In this document: in pieces, positions 19,793 through 28,111 of the stretch
Position numbering within the stretch: the stretch's first letter is position 1
Layout: each line of letters starts with the position of its first letter
NCBI RefSeq assembly: GCF_015209505.1
Contig: NZ_JADEYC010000018.1
Location: forward strand, 186,001 to 250,000
Source of the DNA: Saccharopolyspora montiporae
GTDB lineage: Bacteria; Actinomycetota; Actinomycetes; Mycobacteriales; Pseudonocardiaceae
DNA length: 64,000 nt
Direction of reading: 5' to 3'
Translations under genes and position numbers: made by a program
The notes under the pieces: generated by a model
What the model was told of the DNA's origin: nothing
Databases searched by the model: none
Seen by the model: only the letters and a program-made list of their open reading frames with translations

Positions 19793-21094
19793 GTGCACTC
19801 CGCCGTTGACGTGATCCGTGCCAAGCGGGATGGCCGGCAGCTGACCGACGAGCAGATCGACTGGGTGATCGACGCCTACACCCGCGGCGAGGTCGCCGAG
19901 GAGCAGATGGCGGCACTGGCGATGGCCGTGCTGCTGCGCGGGATGAGCAGCGCCGAGACGGCGCGCTGGACGGCCGCGATGACCGCCTCCGGCCGGGTGC
20001 TGGAGTTCGGGGGACTCGGCCGCCCGACGGTGGACAAGCACTCCACCGGGGGCGTCGGCGACAAGATCACGCTCGTGCTGACGCCGCTGGTGGCCGCGTG
20101 CGGTGCCGCGGTTCCCCAGCTGTCCGGGCGCGGGCTCGGGCACACCGGCGGCACGCTGGACAAGCTCGAATCGATCCCCGGCTGGTGCGCGGAGCTCTCC
20201 GCCGAACGGCTGCACGCCCAGCTCCGCGACGTGGGTGCGGTCGTGTGCGCGGCCACCGCGGACATCGCGCCGGCCGACCGCAAGCTCTACGCGCTGCGCG
20301 ATGTGACCGGCACCGTCGAATCGGTCCCGCTGATCGCGGGTTCCATCATGAGCAAGAAGCTCGCCGAAGGGGCCGATGCGCTCGTGCTGGACGTCAAGTG
20401 CGGCTCCGGCGCGTTCATGCGAACCCTGGAGCAGGCGCGGGAGCTGGCTCGCGTCCTCGTCGATACCGGCACGGACCGGGGCGTGCGCACCACGGCCCTG
20501 ATCAGCGATATGTCCGTCCCGCTGGGCCGGACCGCGGGCAACGCCCTGGAAGTCGCCGAGGCCGTCCAGGTGCTGCGCGGGGGCGGGCCGCCGGATGTGG
20601 TCGAGCTGACCCTGGCGCTGGCCGAGGAGATGCTCGACGCGGCCGGACTGTCCGATGTGGACCCGGCGCGGGTGCTTGCCGACGGAGCGGCGTACGAGGT
20701 CTGGTGCCGGATGATCCGCGCGCAGGGCGGTGATCCGGACGCCGCGCTGCCCGCGGCCCGCTACGTCGAGCAGGTGCTCGCTGCCGGGGACGGCGTGTTC
20801 CACGGGGTGGATGCCCGCGCGGTGGGCGAGGCCGCATGGCGGCTGGGCGCCGGGCGCGCGCGCAAGGAGGACCCGGTCGCACCCGGGGCCGGGGTCGTGC
20901 TGCTGGCCGGGCCCGGCGAGCGGGTCGCGCGCGGTCAGCCCCTGTTGGAACTACACACCGATCGCGGCGAAACCCTCGTGCCTGCGCGGGAAACGCTCGC
21001 GGACGCTTGCTCCGTCGAGGCCGCGGCACCGCCGGAGCGCCCGATCGTCCTGGATCGGGTTCGCCCCGCCGACCCGCGGCGAAGACCCCGCTGA
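19793..21094 (+). CDS. deoA: Thymidine phosphorylase
   Basis: A 433-residue pyrimidine nucleoside phosphorylase that splits thymidine or deoxyuridine to base and deoxyribose-1-phosphate. The phosphate-binding signature KHSTGGVGDKITL, the loop SGRGLGHTGGTLDKLES and GSIMSKKLAEGADALVLDVK are intact. A GTG start at 19793 follows GGGAGGAG. Its product would be isomerised and then cleaved by DeoC, encoded 9 kb downstream in the same salvage region. Confidence 0.96.
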   Translation: MHSAVDVIRAKRDGRQLTDEQIDWVIDAYTRGEVAEEQMAALAMAVLLRGMSSAETARWTAAMTASGRVLEFGGLGRPTVDKHSTGGVGDKITLVLTPLVAACGAAVPQLSGRGLGHTGGTLDKLESIPGWCAELSAERLHAQLRDVGAVVCAATADIAPADRKLYALRDVTGTVESVPLIAGSIMSKKLAEGADALVLDVKCGSGAFMRTLEQARELARVLVDTGTDRGVRTTALISDMSVPLGRTAGNALEVAEAVQVLRGGGPPDVVELTLALAEEMLDAAGLSDVDPARVLADGAAYEVWCRMIRAQGGDPDAALPAARYVEQVLAAGDGVFHGVDARAVGEAAWRLGAGRARKEDPVAPGAGVVLLAGPGERVARGQPLLELHTDRGETLVPARETLADACSVEAAAPPERPIVLDRVRPADPRRRPR

Positions 21095-21159
21095 GACCGC
21101 GCAGGCCAGCGGTCCGGACCGAGGGGACGGGTCGTCGACGCGTGGTGGCGGCCCCTGTG

Positions 21160-21199
21160 GCGGGGGCCGGACCGCGGTCGCACCGGGCCCGGCCCCCGC
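21160..21199. terminator. Hairpin between deoA and coiled-coil gene
   Basis: GCGGGGGCCGG (21160-21170) pairs perfectly with CCGGCCCCCGC (21189-21199) across an 18-base loop. It lies between convergent deoA and the coiled-coil protein gene, whose stop is at 21203, so it probably terminates both. Confidence 0.7.
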
Positions 21200-21202
21200 T
21201 CG

Positions 21203-22399
21203 TCAGGCGCTTTCGGCGGTGACGTCCTCGCCGTCCTCGGCGGGCAGCGCCTTGTCCGAGTCCCGCTTGGCGCTCTTCGACCGGTTCCGCCGCTGCTGCT
21301 GGCGGGGCAGCGTCGTCGGCGGAGGCGGGGAGGAAGGTCCACTGCCGCCGAGGATGAGCTCGGCGAAGGTCGCCATGGCCTCGTCGAGCTGGCCGGCGTG
21401 CTTGCGCTCGCTCTCCTCGTTGGCCTGGCGGACCATCGCGTCCATCGACTCCGAGTCCGGTCGCGAGTCGAGCGATCCGCTGAGCTGCGTGATGCTGTTC
21501 GACAGCGTTCCGCCCAGCTCGGTGAGCCCGTTCTTGACGCCCTCCTCGACGGTCTGCATGCGCGAGGTGAAGCCCTGCTCGACGTTGTCGATCCGCGTGC
21601 TGACCCCGTCCTCGACCTGGTCGAGGCGGCCGGAAACCTGGTCCAGCCGGTTGGTGAGCTGCTCCAGCCGCTCCGCGAGCGTGTCCAACCGGTCGGTCGG
21701 GTCCACGGCCGGGCGGGCGGCGAGTTCGTCCAGCTTGCCGCCCAGGTGGCCGTTGCCGGCCGACACCGCATCGGACAGCTTCTCCGTGACGTCGCCCGTC
21801 GAGTCGGACACGGTGCGCTGCAAGGACTCGCGAGTGCCGTCCAGGTGCTCGTGCAGGCCCTCGTCGATCTCGGCGAAGCGGCCGCGCAGGCTCGTCTCCA
21901 GCGAGTCGATCCGGTCCCGCATCGGTCCTTGGACCGACCCGGACACCGAGTCGATCCGCTCGTCCTGCCGGTCCAGGTGCTGGCCGAACTCGTCCATGCG
22001 GCGGTGGATGTGCGTGAGCTTGTCCTCCAGCCCGTCCATCCGTCCGGCGACGCCGTCCACGCCGCCCGCGACGCCGTCCAACCTCCCGTCCAGCTGCGCG
22101 AACGGTTGGGCGAGCTTGTCGACCGTGCTCTCGACGGTGCCCTTGAGCTCCTGGAGTACCCCGTCCTGGGCCTCCAGCTTCGCCAGCGCCTCGTCCAGTC
22201 GTTCGGCGAGCACGCCGACCTCGGTGCGGTCCGGCAGCTCGGACAGGCGCTTGCGCACGGAGCCCAGCGATTCCAGCGGCGAGAGCCGGGCGTGGATTTC
22301 GTCCAGGGCGTCGAAGATCTGCTGCTGTTCGCTTTCGCGGATCTCAGCCGCACGCGTGAGCATGTTCCGCATGCGGTCGAACGACATGTTCTCGGTCAC
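21203..22399 (-). CDS. Long coiled-coil protein, 398 aa
   Basis: Most of the protein (~15-330) is a near-continuous heptad pattern of the form LDxVxxRLDxVExxV, with repeats such as LDGVAGGVDGVAGRMDGLED and LTNRLDQVSGRLDQVEDGV. The C-terminal ~60 residues are proline-, basic- and acid-rich (PPPPTTLPRQQQRRNRSKS) and probably disordered. There is no signal peptide or membrane segment, so it is probably cytoplasmic and filamentous or scaffold-like. The pattern resembles apolipoprotein or laminin-type coiled coils, which are weak homology calls. GTG start after AGGACG. Lies between deoA and add; no functional link is evident. Confidence 0.75.
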   Translation of the reverse strand: MTENMSFDRMRNMLTRAAEIRESEQQQIFDALDEIHARLSPLESLGSVRKRLSELPDRTEVGVLAERLDEALAKLEAQDGVLQELKGTVESTVDKLAQPFAQLDGRLDGVAGGVDGVAGRMDGLEDKLTHIHRRMDEFGQHLDRQDERIDSVSGSVQGPMRDRIDSLETSLRGRFAEIDEGLHEHLDGTRESLQRTVSDSTGDVTEKLSDAVSAGNGHLGGKLDELAARPAVDPTDRLDTLAERLEQLTNRLDQVSGRLDQVEDGVSTRIDNVEQGFTSRMQTVEEGVKNGLTELGGTLSNSITQLSGSLDSRPDSESMDAMVRQANEESERKHAGQLDEAMATFAELILGGSGPSSPPPPTTLPRQQQRRNRSKSAKRDSDKALPAEDGEDVTAESA

Positions 22400-22510
22400 G
22401 GCTAGGGGCGTCCTTCGTCAGGAGGAGGTGAGGACGGGAAAAGCCTAGCTACTCATTCCGCGTCATCCCAGCCACCCCCCGATACTTTGAGTGATTGTGA
22501 TCCCGTCGTT

Positions 22511-22545
22511 GAATCCGTTCGGATTCGCGCCATTCGGCTGAATGG
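22511..22545. promoter_or_regulatory. Two adjacent 6-4-6 inverted repeats
   Basis: GAATCC-GTTC-GGATTC (22511-22526) and CCATTC-GGCT-GAATGG (22530-22545) are perfect dyads with the same geometry, 3 bases apart. They lie in the 321-base divergent gap between the coiled-coil gene and add, which otherwise shows no gene. Each half-site contains ATTC. A tandem operator for a dimeric regulator, or two small RNA hairpins, are both possible. Confidence 0.5.
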
Positions 22546-22720
22546 CCTAGGGCTGTGCATGGTCGATGACGGGAACATGACAACCTTGTCGGATCGCGTG
22601 AAAATCTTCGGTGCGCGAACCGAGTGCTTCTCGTCGTGCGCTGCGGAAGGCGGGATGACCGGCGCATTCGGTCCCGCGGCTCCTGTCCGGCCCGTTGGTC
22701 ACGGCTAGTAGCGTGGTCCC

Positions 22721-23809
22721 ATGTCGACTCCGGTGAACTTGGACACGATTCGCAGGGCACCGAAGGTGCTCCTGCACGATCACCTCGACGGCGGGCTGCG
22801 TCCGCAGACGGTCATCGAGCTCGCCCAGCGCATCGGCTACCACGACTTGCCCTACACCACCCCCACCGAGCTGGGGAAGTGGTTCGTGGCCTCCGCCGAT
22901 TCCGGGGCGCTGGAGCGCTACCTGGAGACCTTCGTGCACACCGTGGCCGTGATGCAGACCCGCGAGGCCCTGGTCCGCGTCGCGGCCGAATGCGCGGAGG
23001 ACCTGGCCGACGACGGCGTCGTCTACGCCGAAGTCCGCTACGCGCCGGAATTGTTCCAGGAAGGCGGGTTGTCCCTGGACGAGGTCGTGCAAGCGGTGCA
23101 GGACGGGTTCCGCGACGGCGAGCGCCGGGCGGCCGAGGCCGGCAACCGGATCCGGGTCGGCACCCTGCTCTGCGCGATGCGGCAGAACGCCCGCGCCACC
23201 GAGATCGCCCGGCTGGCGGTGCGCTACCGGGACACCGAAGTCGTCGGATTCGACATCGCGGGACCGGAGGCGGGATATCCGCCCACCCGGAACCTGGACG
23301 CCTTCGAATACCTGCGCCAGCAAAATGCGCATTTCACCATTCACGCAGGTGAGGCTTTCGGTCTGCCGTCGATTTGGGAGGCGATCCAGCACTGCGGCGC
23401 GGAACGGCTCGGGCACGGCGTGCGCATCGTGGACGACATCGCCGCACCCGGTGACGGGGGGCCGGAGCTCGGCAGGCTCGCCTCCTACATCCGCGACCGG
23501 CGGATCCCGCTGGAGATGTGCCCTTCGTCCAACGTGCAGACCGGCGCCGCGGAGTCGATCGCCGCGCATCCGATCGGCCGCTTGGCGGACCTGCGATTCC
23601 GCGTAACGCTGAACACCGACAACCGATTGATGAGCGACTGCACCATGTCCAGCGAGTTCGCCGAGCTGCACGAAGCGTTCGGGTACGGCTGGGCCGACCT
23701 GCGCTGGCTGACGGTCAACGCCATGAAGTCCGCGTTCATCGGATTCGACGAGCGGCTGGATGTGATCAACAACGTCCTCAAGCCCGGGTACGCGCAGCTG
23801 GTGCCCTGA
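22721..23809 (+). CDS. add: Adenosine deaminase
   Basis: A 362-residue zinc enzyme that deaminates adenosine and deoxyadenosine to inosine forms. Metal ligands are in [10 protein letters not shown], the catalytic Glu and His follow in [10 protein letters not shown] and RLGHGVRI, and the last ligand Asp is in [10 protein letters not shown]. It starts at ATG 22721, 12 bases after a weak AGTAGCG. Its product feeds the purine nucleoside phosphorylase at 37440. The next gene is an IclR regulator on the same strand. Confidence 0.96.
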   Translation: MSTPVNLDTIRRAPKVLLHDHLDGGLRPQTVIELAQRIGYHDLPYTTPTELGKWFVASADSGALERYLETFVHTVAVMQTREALVRVAAECAEDLADDGVVYAEVRYAPELFQEGGLSLDEVVQAVQDGFRDGERRAAEAGNRIRVGTLLCAMRQNARATEIARLAVRYRDTEVVGFDIAGPEAGYPPTRNLDAFEYLRQQNAHFTIHAGEAFGLPSIWEAIQHCGAERLGHGVRIVDDIAAPGDGGPELGRLASYIRDRRIPLEMCPSSNVQTGAAESIAAHPIGRLADLRFRVTLNTDNRLMSDCTMSSEFAELHEAFGYGWADLRWLTVNAMKSAFIGFDERLDVINNVLKPGYAQLVP

Positions 23810-23891
23810 TTTCGGCGATGATCCGGCGGGGCGGGAGCACGACCGCACGTCGCGTCCGCGCCCGGCCGGGCGCACGAGAGTGGAGGGGAAG

Positions 23892-24653
23892 GTGGCACGG
23901 GCCGAGCACGAACCCACGCTGATCACCTCGGTGCAGCGCGCCCTGCGACTGCTGGACGCCGTGGCCGAGCTTCCGGACGGTGCGACCGCGAAATACCTGG
24001 CGCGCAGCACCGGGCTCAAGCTGCCGACGGCGTACCACCTGCTGCGCACGCTGGTGTACGAGGGATACCTGCACAAGGTGGACGACGGCACCTTCGTGCT
24101 GGGCGAGCGGGTTTCCGAACTCAACACCGCTGGACGCGGGCACGTCACGCGCGGTCGGGTGCGGGCGGTCATGAGCGCGCTGTGCGACAGCCTCGGCGCC
24201 GCGATCTACCTGGGGCGCTACCACAACGGTGAGGTCGAGGTCGCCGAGATCGTCGACAACCGCAGGTGCCCGCGGGTGGACACCTGGGTCGACTTCCGCG
24301 AAGCCGCGCACGCCACCGCGATCGGGAAATGTCTGCTGGCCGGGCTCAGCCGCGATGCCCGGGCCGACCACTTCCACCGGCACCCGCCCGCCGACCTGAC
24401 CCCGCGCACGGTGACCCGGGTGCACGACCTCGTCGAGGCGCGCCGTGCCGAACTGGTGCTGGACTGGGAGGAGTACTCGCTCGGCACCGCTTGCCTGGCC
24501 GCTCCGGTCGCCGGCGCCGAACCCGTGACGCTGGCGATCTCGTTCCCCGCGAACCGCAGCGCCACCACCACCGAGTACCTGGATCCGCTGCGCGCCGCGG
24601 CGGACGAACTCTCCCGCGCGCTCGTGCTCGACGGGAACGCCGCGTCGTTCTGA
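23892..24653 (+). CDS. IclR-family transcriptional regulator
   Basis: A 253-residue regulator. Residues ~10-70 are an IclR winged helix (SVQRALRLLDAVAELPDGATAKYLA, LPTAYHLLRTLVYEGYL). The rest is the IclR effector domain with DTWVDFREAAHATAIGKCLLA and GTACLAAPV. I chose the GTG at 23892, which has GGAGGGG at 23882-23888; a GTG at 23880 would leave that site inside the gene. Its position after add suggests a link with nucleoside use, but the ligand is unknown. Confidence 0.88.
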   Translation: MARAEHEPTLITSVQRALRLLDAVAELPDGATAKYLARSTGLKLPTAYHLLRTLVYEGYLHKVDDGTFVLGERVSELNTAGRGHVTRGRVRAVMSALCDSLGAAIYLGRYHNGEVEVAEIVDNRRCPRVDTWVDFREAAHATAIGKCLLAGLSRDARADHFHRHPPADLTPRTVTRVHDLVEARRAELVLDWEEYSLGTACLAAPVAGAEPVTLAISFPANRSATTTEYLDPLRAAADELSRALVLDGNAASF

Positions 24654-24742
24654 TTTTCCCGGCGCGACCAGCCGCGATAACCATCTGAAATCTCTTGTCT
24701 TGTCCGGCTTCCGGTGCAGCTGGAAGATCGAACCGGGGCGCT

Positions 24743-24809
24743 CGGTGAGGGGCTGCTCCGAGACTGGGCTGGCCGAGCAGCCTCTCACCGATGCTCGACA
24801 TGTGAGAGG
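24743..24809 (+). promoter_or_regulatory. Mutually exclusive hairpin leader of ECF sigma gene
   Basis: Three elements can be seen. A is CGGTGAGGGGCTGCTC (24743-24758), B is GAGCAGCCTCTCACCG (24775-24790), and C is GTGAGAGG (24802-24809). A pairs with B over 16 bases with one G-U wobble. The 5' half of B's complement, CCTCTCAC (24781-24788), also pairs perfectly with C over 8 bases. C is the ribosome-binding sequence of the sigma gene at 24813, so B-C pairing would hide it and A-B pairing would free it. Alternatives are a terminator for the IclR gene or a DNA operator with repeated GGTGAG half-sites. Confidence 0.5.
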
Positions 24810-24812
24810 ACC

Positions 24813-25406
24813 ATGGCGGCTGGCGCGGAAGCGGACTTGCTCGCGGCGGTGCGCGCCGGATCCGGCAGCGCGTACGCCGAGCTGTACCGGCGGCACGTCG
24901 CCGCCGCCCGGGGCACTGCGCGCCCGCTCGCGCCCAGCCCCGCCGACGCCGAGGACCTGGTCGCCGAGGCGTTCGCCCGGATCCTGTCCCTGATCCGCCG
25001 CGGAGGCGGCCCGGACGCGGCGCTGCGCCCCTACCTGCTGGTTACCGTCCGGAACCTGGCCGCAGCGGCCGGAAACCGGCGCCGCAGGCTGGTGCTGACC
25101 GCCGACGTCGACGATGAGAGCAGCCCGCAGCTCTGGGAACCGTTCGAGGACGTTGCGCTGGCCGAGTTCGAACGCTCCGCCGCGGCGGCCGCGTTCCGCG
25201 CGCTGCCGCGCCGCTGGCGCCGCGTGCTGTGGTGCGTCGAGGTGGAGGGCATGCCGCTGCCGGACGTGGCGCAGCGGTTCGGCATCAGCCGCAACAGCGC
25301 GGCCGCGCTGTCTTACCGCGCGCGCAAGGGCCTGCGCGAGGCGTACTGGCAGGCGGAGCAGGAGCCCCCGGCCCGGCACGGGCACAGCACACCCCGGGCC
25401 GCGTGA
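24813..25406 (+). CDS. ECF-type RNA polymerase sigma factor
   Basis: A 197-residue sigma-70 family protein. Region 2 spans ~15-80 (SAYAELYRRHVAAARG, SPADAEDLVAEAFARIL) and region 4 spans ~115-165 (AFRALPRRWRRVLWCVEVEGM, then the DNA-binding PDVAQRFGISRNSAAALSYRARKGLREAY). The ATG at 24813 is chosen over upstream starts because it begins directly with the ECF region and has GAGAGG before it, though the spacing is short. There is no adjacent anti-sigma gene; the ribosome site is predicted to be sequestered in a hairpin. Confidence 0.87.
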   Translation: MAAGAEADLLAAVRAGSGSAYAELYRRHVAAARGTARPLAPSPADAEDLVAEAFARILSLIRRGGGPDAALRPYLLVTVRNLAAAAGNRRRRLVLTADVDDESSPQLWEPFEDVALAEFERSAAAAAFRALPRRWRRVLWCVEVEGMPLPDVAQRFGISRNSAAALSYRARKGLREAYWQAEQEPPARHGHSTPRAA

Positions 25407-25430
25407 CGCCGCCTGCGCTCGCGGGGCCGC

Positions 25431-26660
25431 TCAGTGCACCCGGAAGCGTTCCTCCAGGGCCTCGACGAGCTGACGCCACGCGGCGACCTCGTCGTCGAAC
25501 GGTGCGCTCGGTGGCAACCGGTTCGGGCTCGGCCGCAGCACGAACGACACCAGCCAGCCGAGCCGCTGGGAGGGCTGCAACGCCTTCTCGACGCTGTCAT
25601 CGCCCGCCCAGGTCGCCGCGTCCATCAGCAGTTCCTCCGCGAGGTCCAGCTGATTGGGGTCCACTTCGGACGGACCTTCGGCGAGATCGGCGTCCAGGCC
25701 GGTCAGCACGTAGGTGTTCGTGGGGTCGGGGTCGATCTCCAGCTCGCCGCCGTTGGCCTTGGTGATGACCTCCGGCCAGGTGCTGACCCGGGCCAGGTCG
25801 TTGTCCGCGGTCTCGGCGTCCTCGGTCAGGAACCGGGCCAGCGCGCGCGGGGTGCGGAACACGTCGATCCGCCGCTCGCTGCCCAGGAAGACCGGTTCCT
25901 CGTCGAGGTAGCAGCGCAGCGAGTAGAACTCGCCGGTGCTGGTGATGATCCGGATCGGGTCGATGCCGACCTCGCCCCAGAAGCCCGGCTCCACCTCCTC
26001 GATGTCGTCCACATCGGACGCCTCGGAGGTGGAGGGCGTCTCGTCGCCGCCGTCGGACTCCAGCGCTTCGGCCAGTTCGGCTTCCGCGGTGGCCACGGCT
26101 TCGGCGGGCACCTCGGGCGTGGTCACCACGGAATCGACCGCGTCCAGCAGTTCGTCCCAGCGGTCGGCGACCACCTTGCAGATCTCCGACCAGCGCTTCT
26201 GGCCGTCCTTGCCGCTGAAGGCGAGCGTGCCCTGGTCCAGCACCGCGAAACCGTCGGCCGCGTCGAGCACCTCGTGCACCTTGTCCAGCTCGCACACGTC
26301 GGCCAGGGACCGGGCGACCTCCACGATGTCGGCCAGCTCGTTGATGGTCCAGGTGTCCGGGGGCTCGGCGACCAGCTCCGGAACGCCGACCAGGTCGTAC
26401 TGGTGGTCCTCGTCCGGGCTGAGGTCGACCGCGGACAACCGGGGCACGACGTGCCAGGCGGGGTGGTCGTCGAGGTCGTGCTCGGCCGCGGTGCGCACGA
26501 ACGCCGACAGGCGCGCGGCATCGGCGAATGCGTACAGATCCTCGTCGTAGCCGAGGAACGCTTCCCACTCCTCGCCGTCCTCGCGCCAGCGCGGTGCCCA
26601 CAGGGTGACGAGGTCGCCCTGCGGCAGCCCAAGCTCGATGGGGACGATGTCCTGCGCCAT
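25431..26660 (-). CDS. Conserved actinobacterial protein, 409 aa
   Basis: A cytoplasmic acidic protein (many Asp and Glu) with no membrane segment. Two similar halves can be suspected: WREDGEEWEAFLGYDEDLYAFADAARLSAFV near the N-terminus and TSTGEFYSLRCYLDEEPVFLG with FRTPRALARFL in the C-terminal half, both of which look like the same strand-helix unit. The ATG at 26660 has GGAGGTAGAG upstream. Relatives in actinobacteria are often labelled primosomal protein, but I see no helicase or DnaT feature to support that. Converges on the sigma gene. Function unknown. Confidence 0.7.
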   Translation of the reverse strand: MAQDIVPIELGLPQGDLVTLWAPRWREDGEEWEAFLGYDEDLYAFADAARLSAFVRTAAEHDLDDHPAWHVVPRLSAVDLSPDEDHQYDLVGVPELVAEPPDTWTINELADIVEVARSLADVCELDKVHEVLDAADGFAVLDQGTLAFSGKDGQKRWSEICKVVADRWDELLDAVDSVVTTPEVPAEAVATAEAELAEALESDGGDETPSTSEASDVDDIEEVEPGFWGEVGIDPIRIITSTGEFYSLRCYLDEEPVFLGSERRIDVFRTPRALARFLTEDAETADNDLARVSTWPEVITKANGGELEIDPDPTNTYVLTGLDADLAEGPSEVDPNQLDLAEELLMDAATWAGDDSVEKALQPSQRLGWLVSFVLRPSPNRLPPSAPFDDEVAAWRQLVEALEERFRVH

Positions 26661-26905
26661 CTCTCTACCTCCGGTCACCGAACCAGACCTCGCGGCAGCC
26701 TACGGGTTCACCATGCACGCAGTGTTCCCCGGTCCGACTGCCACCGTATCGAGCGGACCTCGTGCAACGGATGACGGAACAGTTGGTAACGATCCCCGCT
26801 TCCGCGCCGGAATCCGGTCGTATCGGATGGGCCGATCGGCGCAGGTGAGGCGGGGTATCGGCTGATCACGGTCGGCGGTACCGGTGGCGCTGCCCGATCA
26901 CGATC

Positions 26906-27496
26906 ATGATCGGGATGGATGTCACGGAGCTGTGGGCCGAGATCGTGCACTGGTTGACCGAGCACGCACCGGTCACCGCGGCGTCACTGCGCGAACCCGG
27001 GGGCGCTCCCGATCTGCTGGAGGTGGAAGCCGAGTTCGAAGTCCGGTTGCCGGACGAGCTGCGCGCGTGGTGGAGCTGCTGCGGCGGGACCGGACCGGAC
27101 GTGCTCGCCGATGTGCTGCCGCCGTTCTACACGCCCTACGGGCGTGCCGAAGCGCTCGACGCGTGGCGCGAGCACGGCAAGAACCGCCCGGCGCAGTGGG
27201 AGCGGCCGCCCTGCGACTACTACGCGGGATCGCCGGGCGCCGGCTACCACCCGGCGTGGATCCCGATCGCCGGCGACGGGTTCGCCGACGAGCTGCTCGT
27301 GGACCTGCGTCCCGGAGCGCTGCGCGGGTGCGTCCTGGAATGGGAGCAGGAGGCGGCGCGGGTGCGGCGCCCGGAGTGGCGCAGCGTCGCCGAGATGCTC
27401 GCCGCCGTGCACCGGGCGCTGACCGAAGGGGTGCCCGCGGGCTACAGCTATCCCACGGTCACCGAGGACGGCCGGTTGGACTGGCAGATCAGCTGA
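26906..27496 (+). CDS. SMI1/KNR4-family protein
   Basis: A 196-residue protein of the SMI1/KNR4 (SUKH) superfamily. The motif VEAEFEVRLPDELRAWWSCCGG near residue 40-60 and PAWIPIAGDGFADELLVDL near residue 115-130 are diagnostic. In bacteria SUKH proteins often serve as immunity proteins for secreted nuclease toxins. No toxin gene is adjacent here. The start is ATG 26906 or 26915; the second has GATCGGG just upstream. A palindrome CGATCATGATCG overlaps the start. Confidence 0.82.
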   Translation: MIGMDVTELWAEIVHWLTEHAPVTAASLREPGGAPDLLEVEAEFEVRLPDELRAWWSCCGGTGPDVLADVLPPFYTPYGRAEALDAWREHGKNRPAQWERPPCDYYAGSPGAGYHPAWIPIAGDGFADELLVDLRPGALRGCVLEWEQEAARVRRPEWRSVAEMLAAVHRALTEGVPAGYSYPTVTEDGRLDWQIS

Positions 27497-27570
27497 CCGG
27501 CGAATCCTCCACATCGGACATTTCAACGGTGCTGGTGGCCGACGTGCCGGACCGGTGTTAGCGTGCCGCC

Positions 27571-28095
27571 GTGGTTGACCGGACCGGGCTGCGCGTCGAA
27601 CGCGCATCGGTCCCCGCGCGGGAATCGGACTCCCGGCGCACGACGTCGACAACACCGGAATTCGGATCCGAGCGCGCGCAGCGCCGGGTGCTGCTGAGGA
27701 CCGTCGCACGCGCCGCCGGTGTCGCCGCTTCGGCCGCGGTGGGCACCAGCCTGCTGCTGGACGGGATGCTCGCCGGGCGGGACGTGATCGGCTACACGCC
27801 GGGCGATGCCGCGGCGTTGCTGGTGCTGCTGCTGCTCATGCTCACCGGTGTCCTGCTGCAACTGGCCGCGTACAACGCCGCGCGCGCCAACAAGCTCTGC
27901 GGGATCGGTGCCGGGGTGGCGTTCGCGCTGGCGCTGGTGTCCCAACCGGTGGTGGTGTCGCTGGTCGACGCGCCCGCGGCGCGGCTGGCAGTGCCCGCCG
28001 GACTGGCCACGACGAGCGGGTTCGCGCTGCTGGTGGTCGCCGCGGTGCTGCTGGTGCGCGCGTTCCTGCGCGGTCGGGAGCCCGGCGGCGGGTGA
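27571..28095 (+). CDS. Four-helix membrane protein, hypothetical
   Basis: A 174-residue protein beginning at GTG 27571. The first ~45 residues are polar and basic. Four hydrophobic helices follow, at ~48-65 (with GVAASAAVGTSLLLDGM), ~75-98 (AAALLVLLLLMLTGVLLQL), ~107-128 and ~140-163. There is no known catalytic motif and no clear partner: it sits between the SUKH gene and the convergent aldehyde dehydrogenase-like pair. Function unknown. Confidence 0.65.
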   Translation: MVDRTGLRVERASVPARESDSRRTTSTTPEFGSERAQRRVLLRTVARAAGVAASAAVGTSLLLDGMLAGRDVIGYTPGDAAALLVLLLLMLTGVLLQLAAYNAARANKLCGIGAGVAFALALVSQPVVVSLVDAPAARLAVPAGLATTSGFALLVVAAVLLVRAFLRGREPGGG

Positions 28096-28111
28096 TCCCC
28101 GCGGTGCCGGA

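Noticed and set aside
25431..26660. Annotation as primosomal protein
   Set aside because: The label is widespread in actinobacterial databases, but I see no helicase, DnaT or single-strand binding feature in this sequence.
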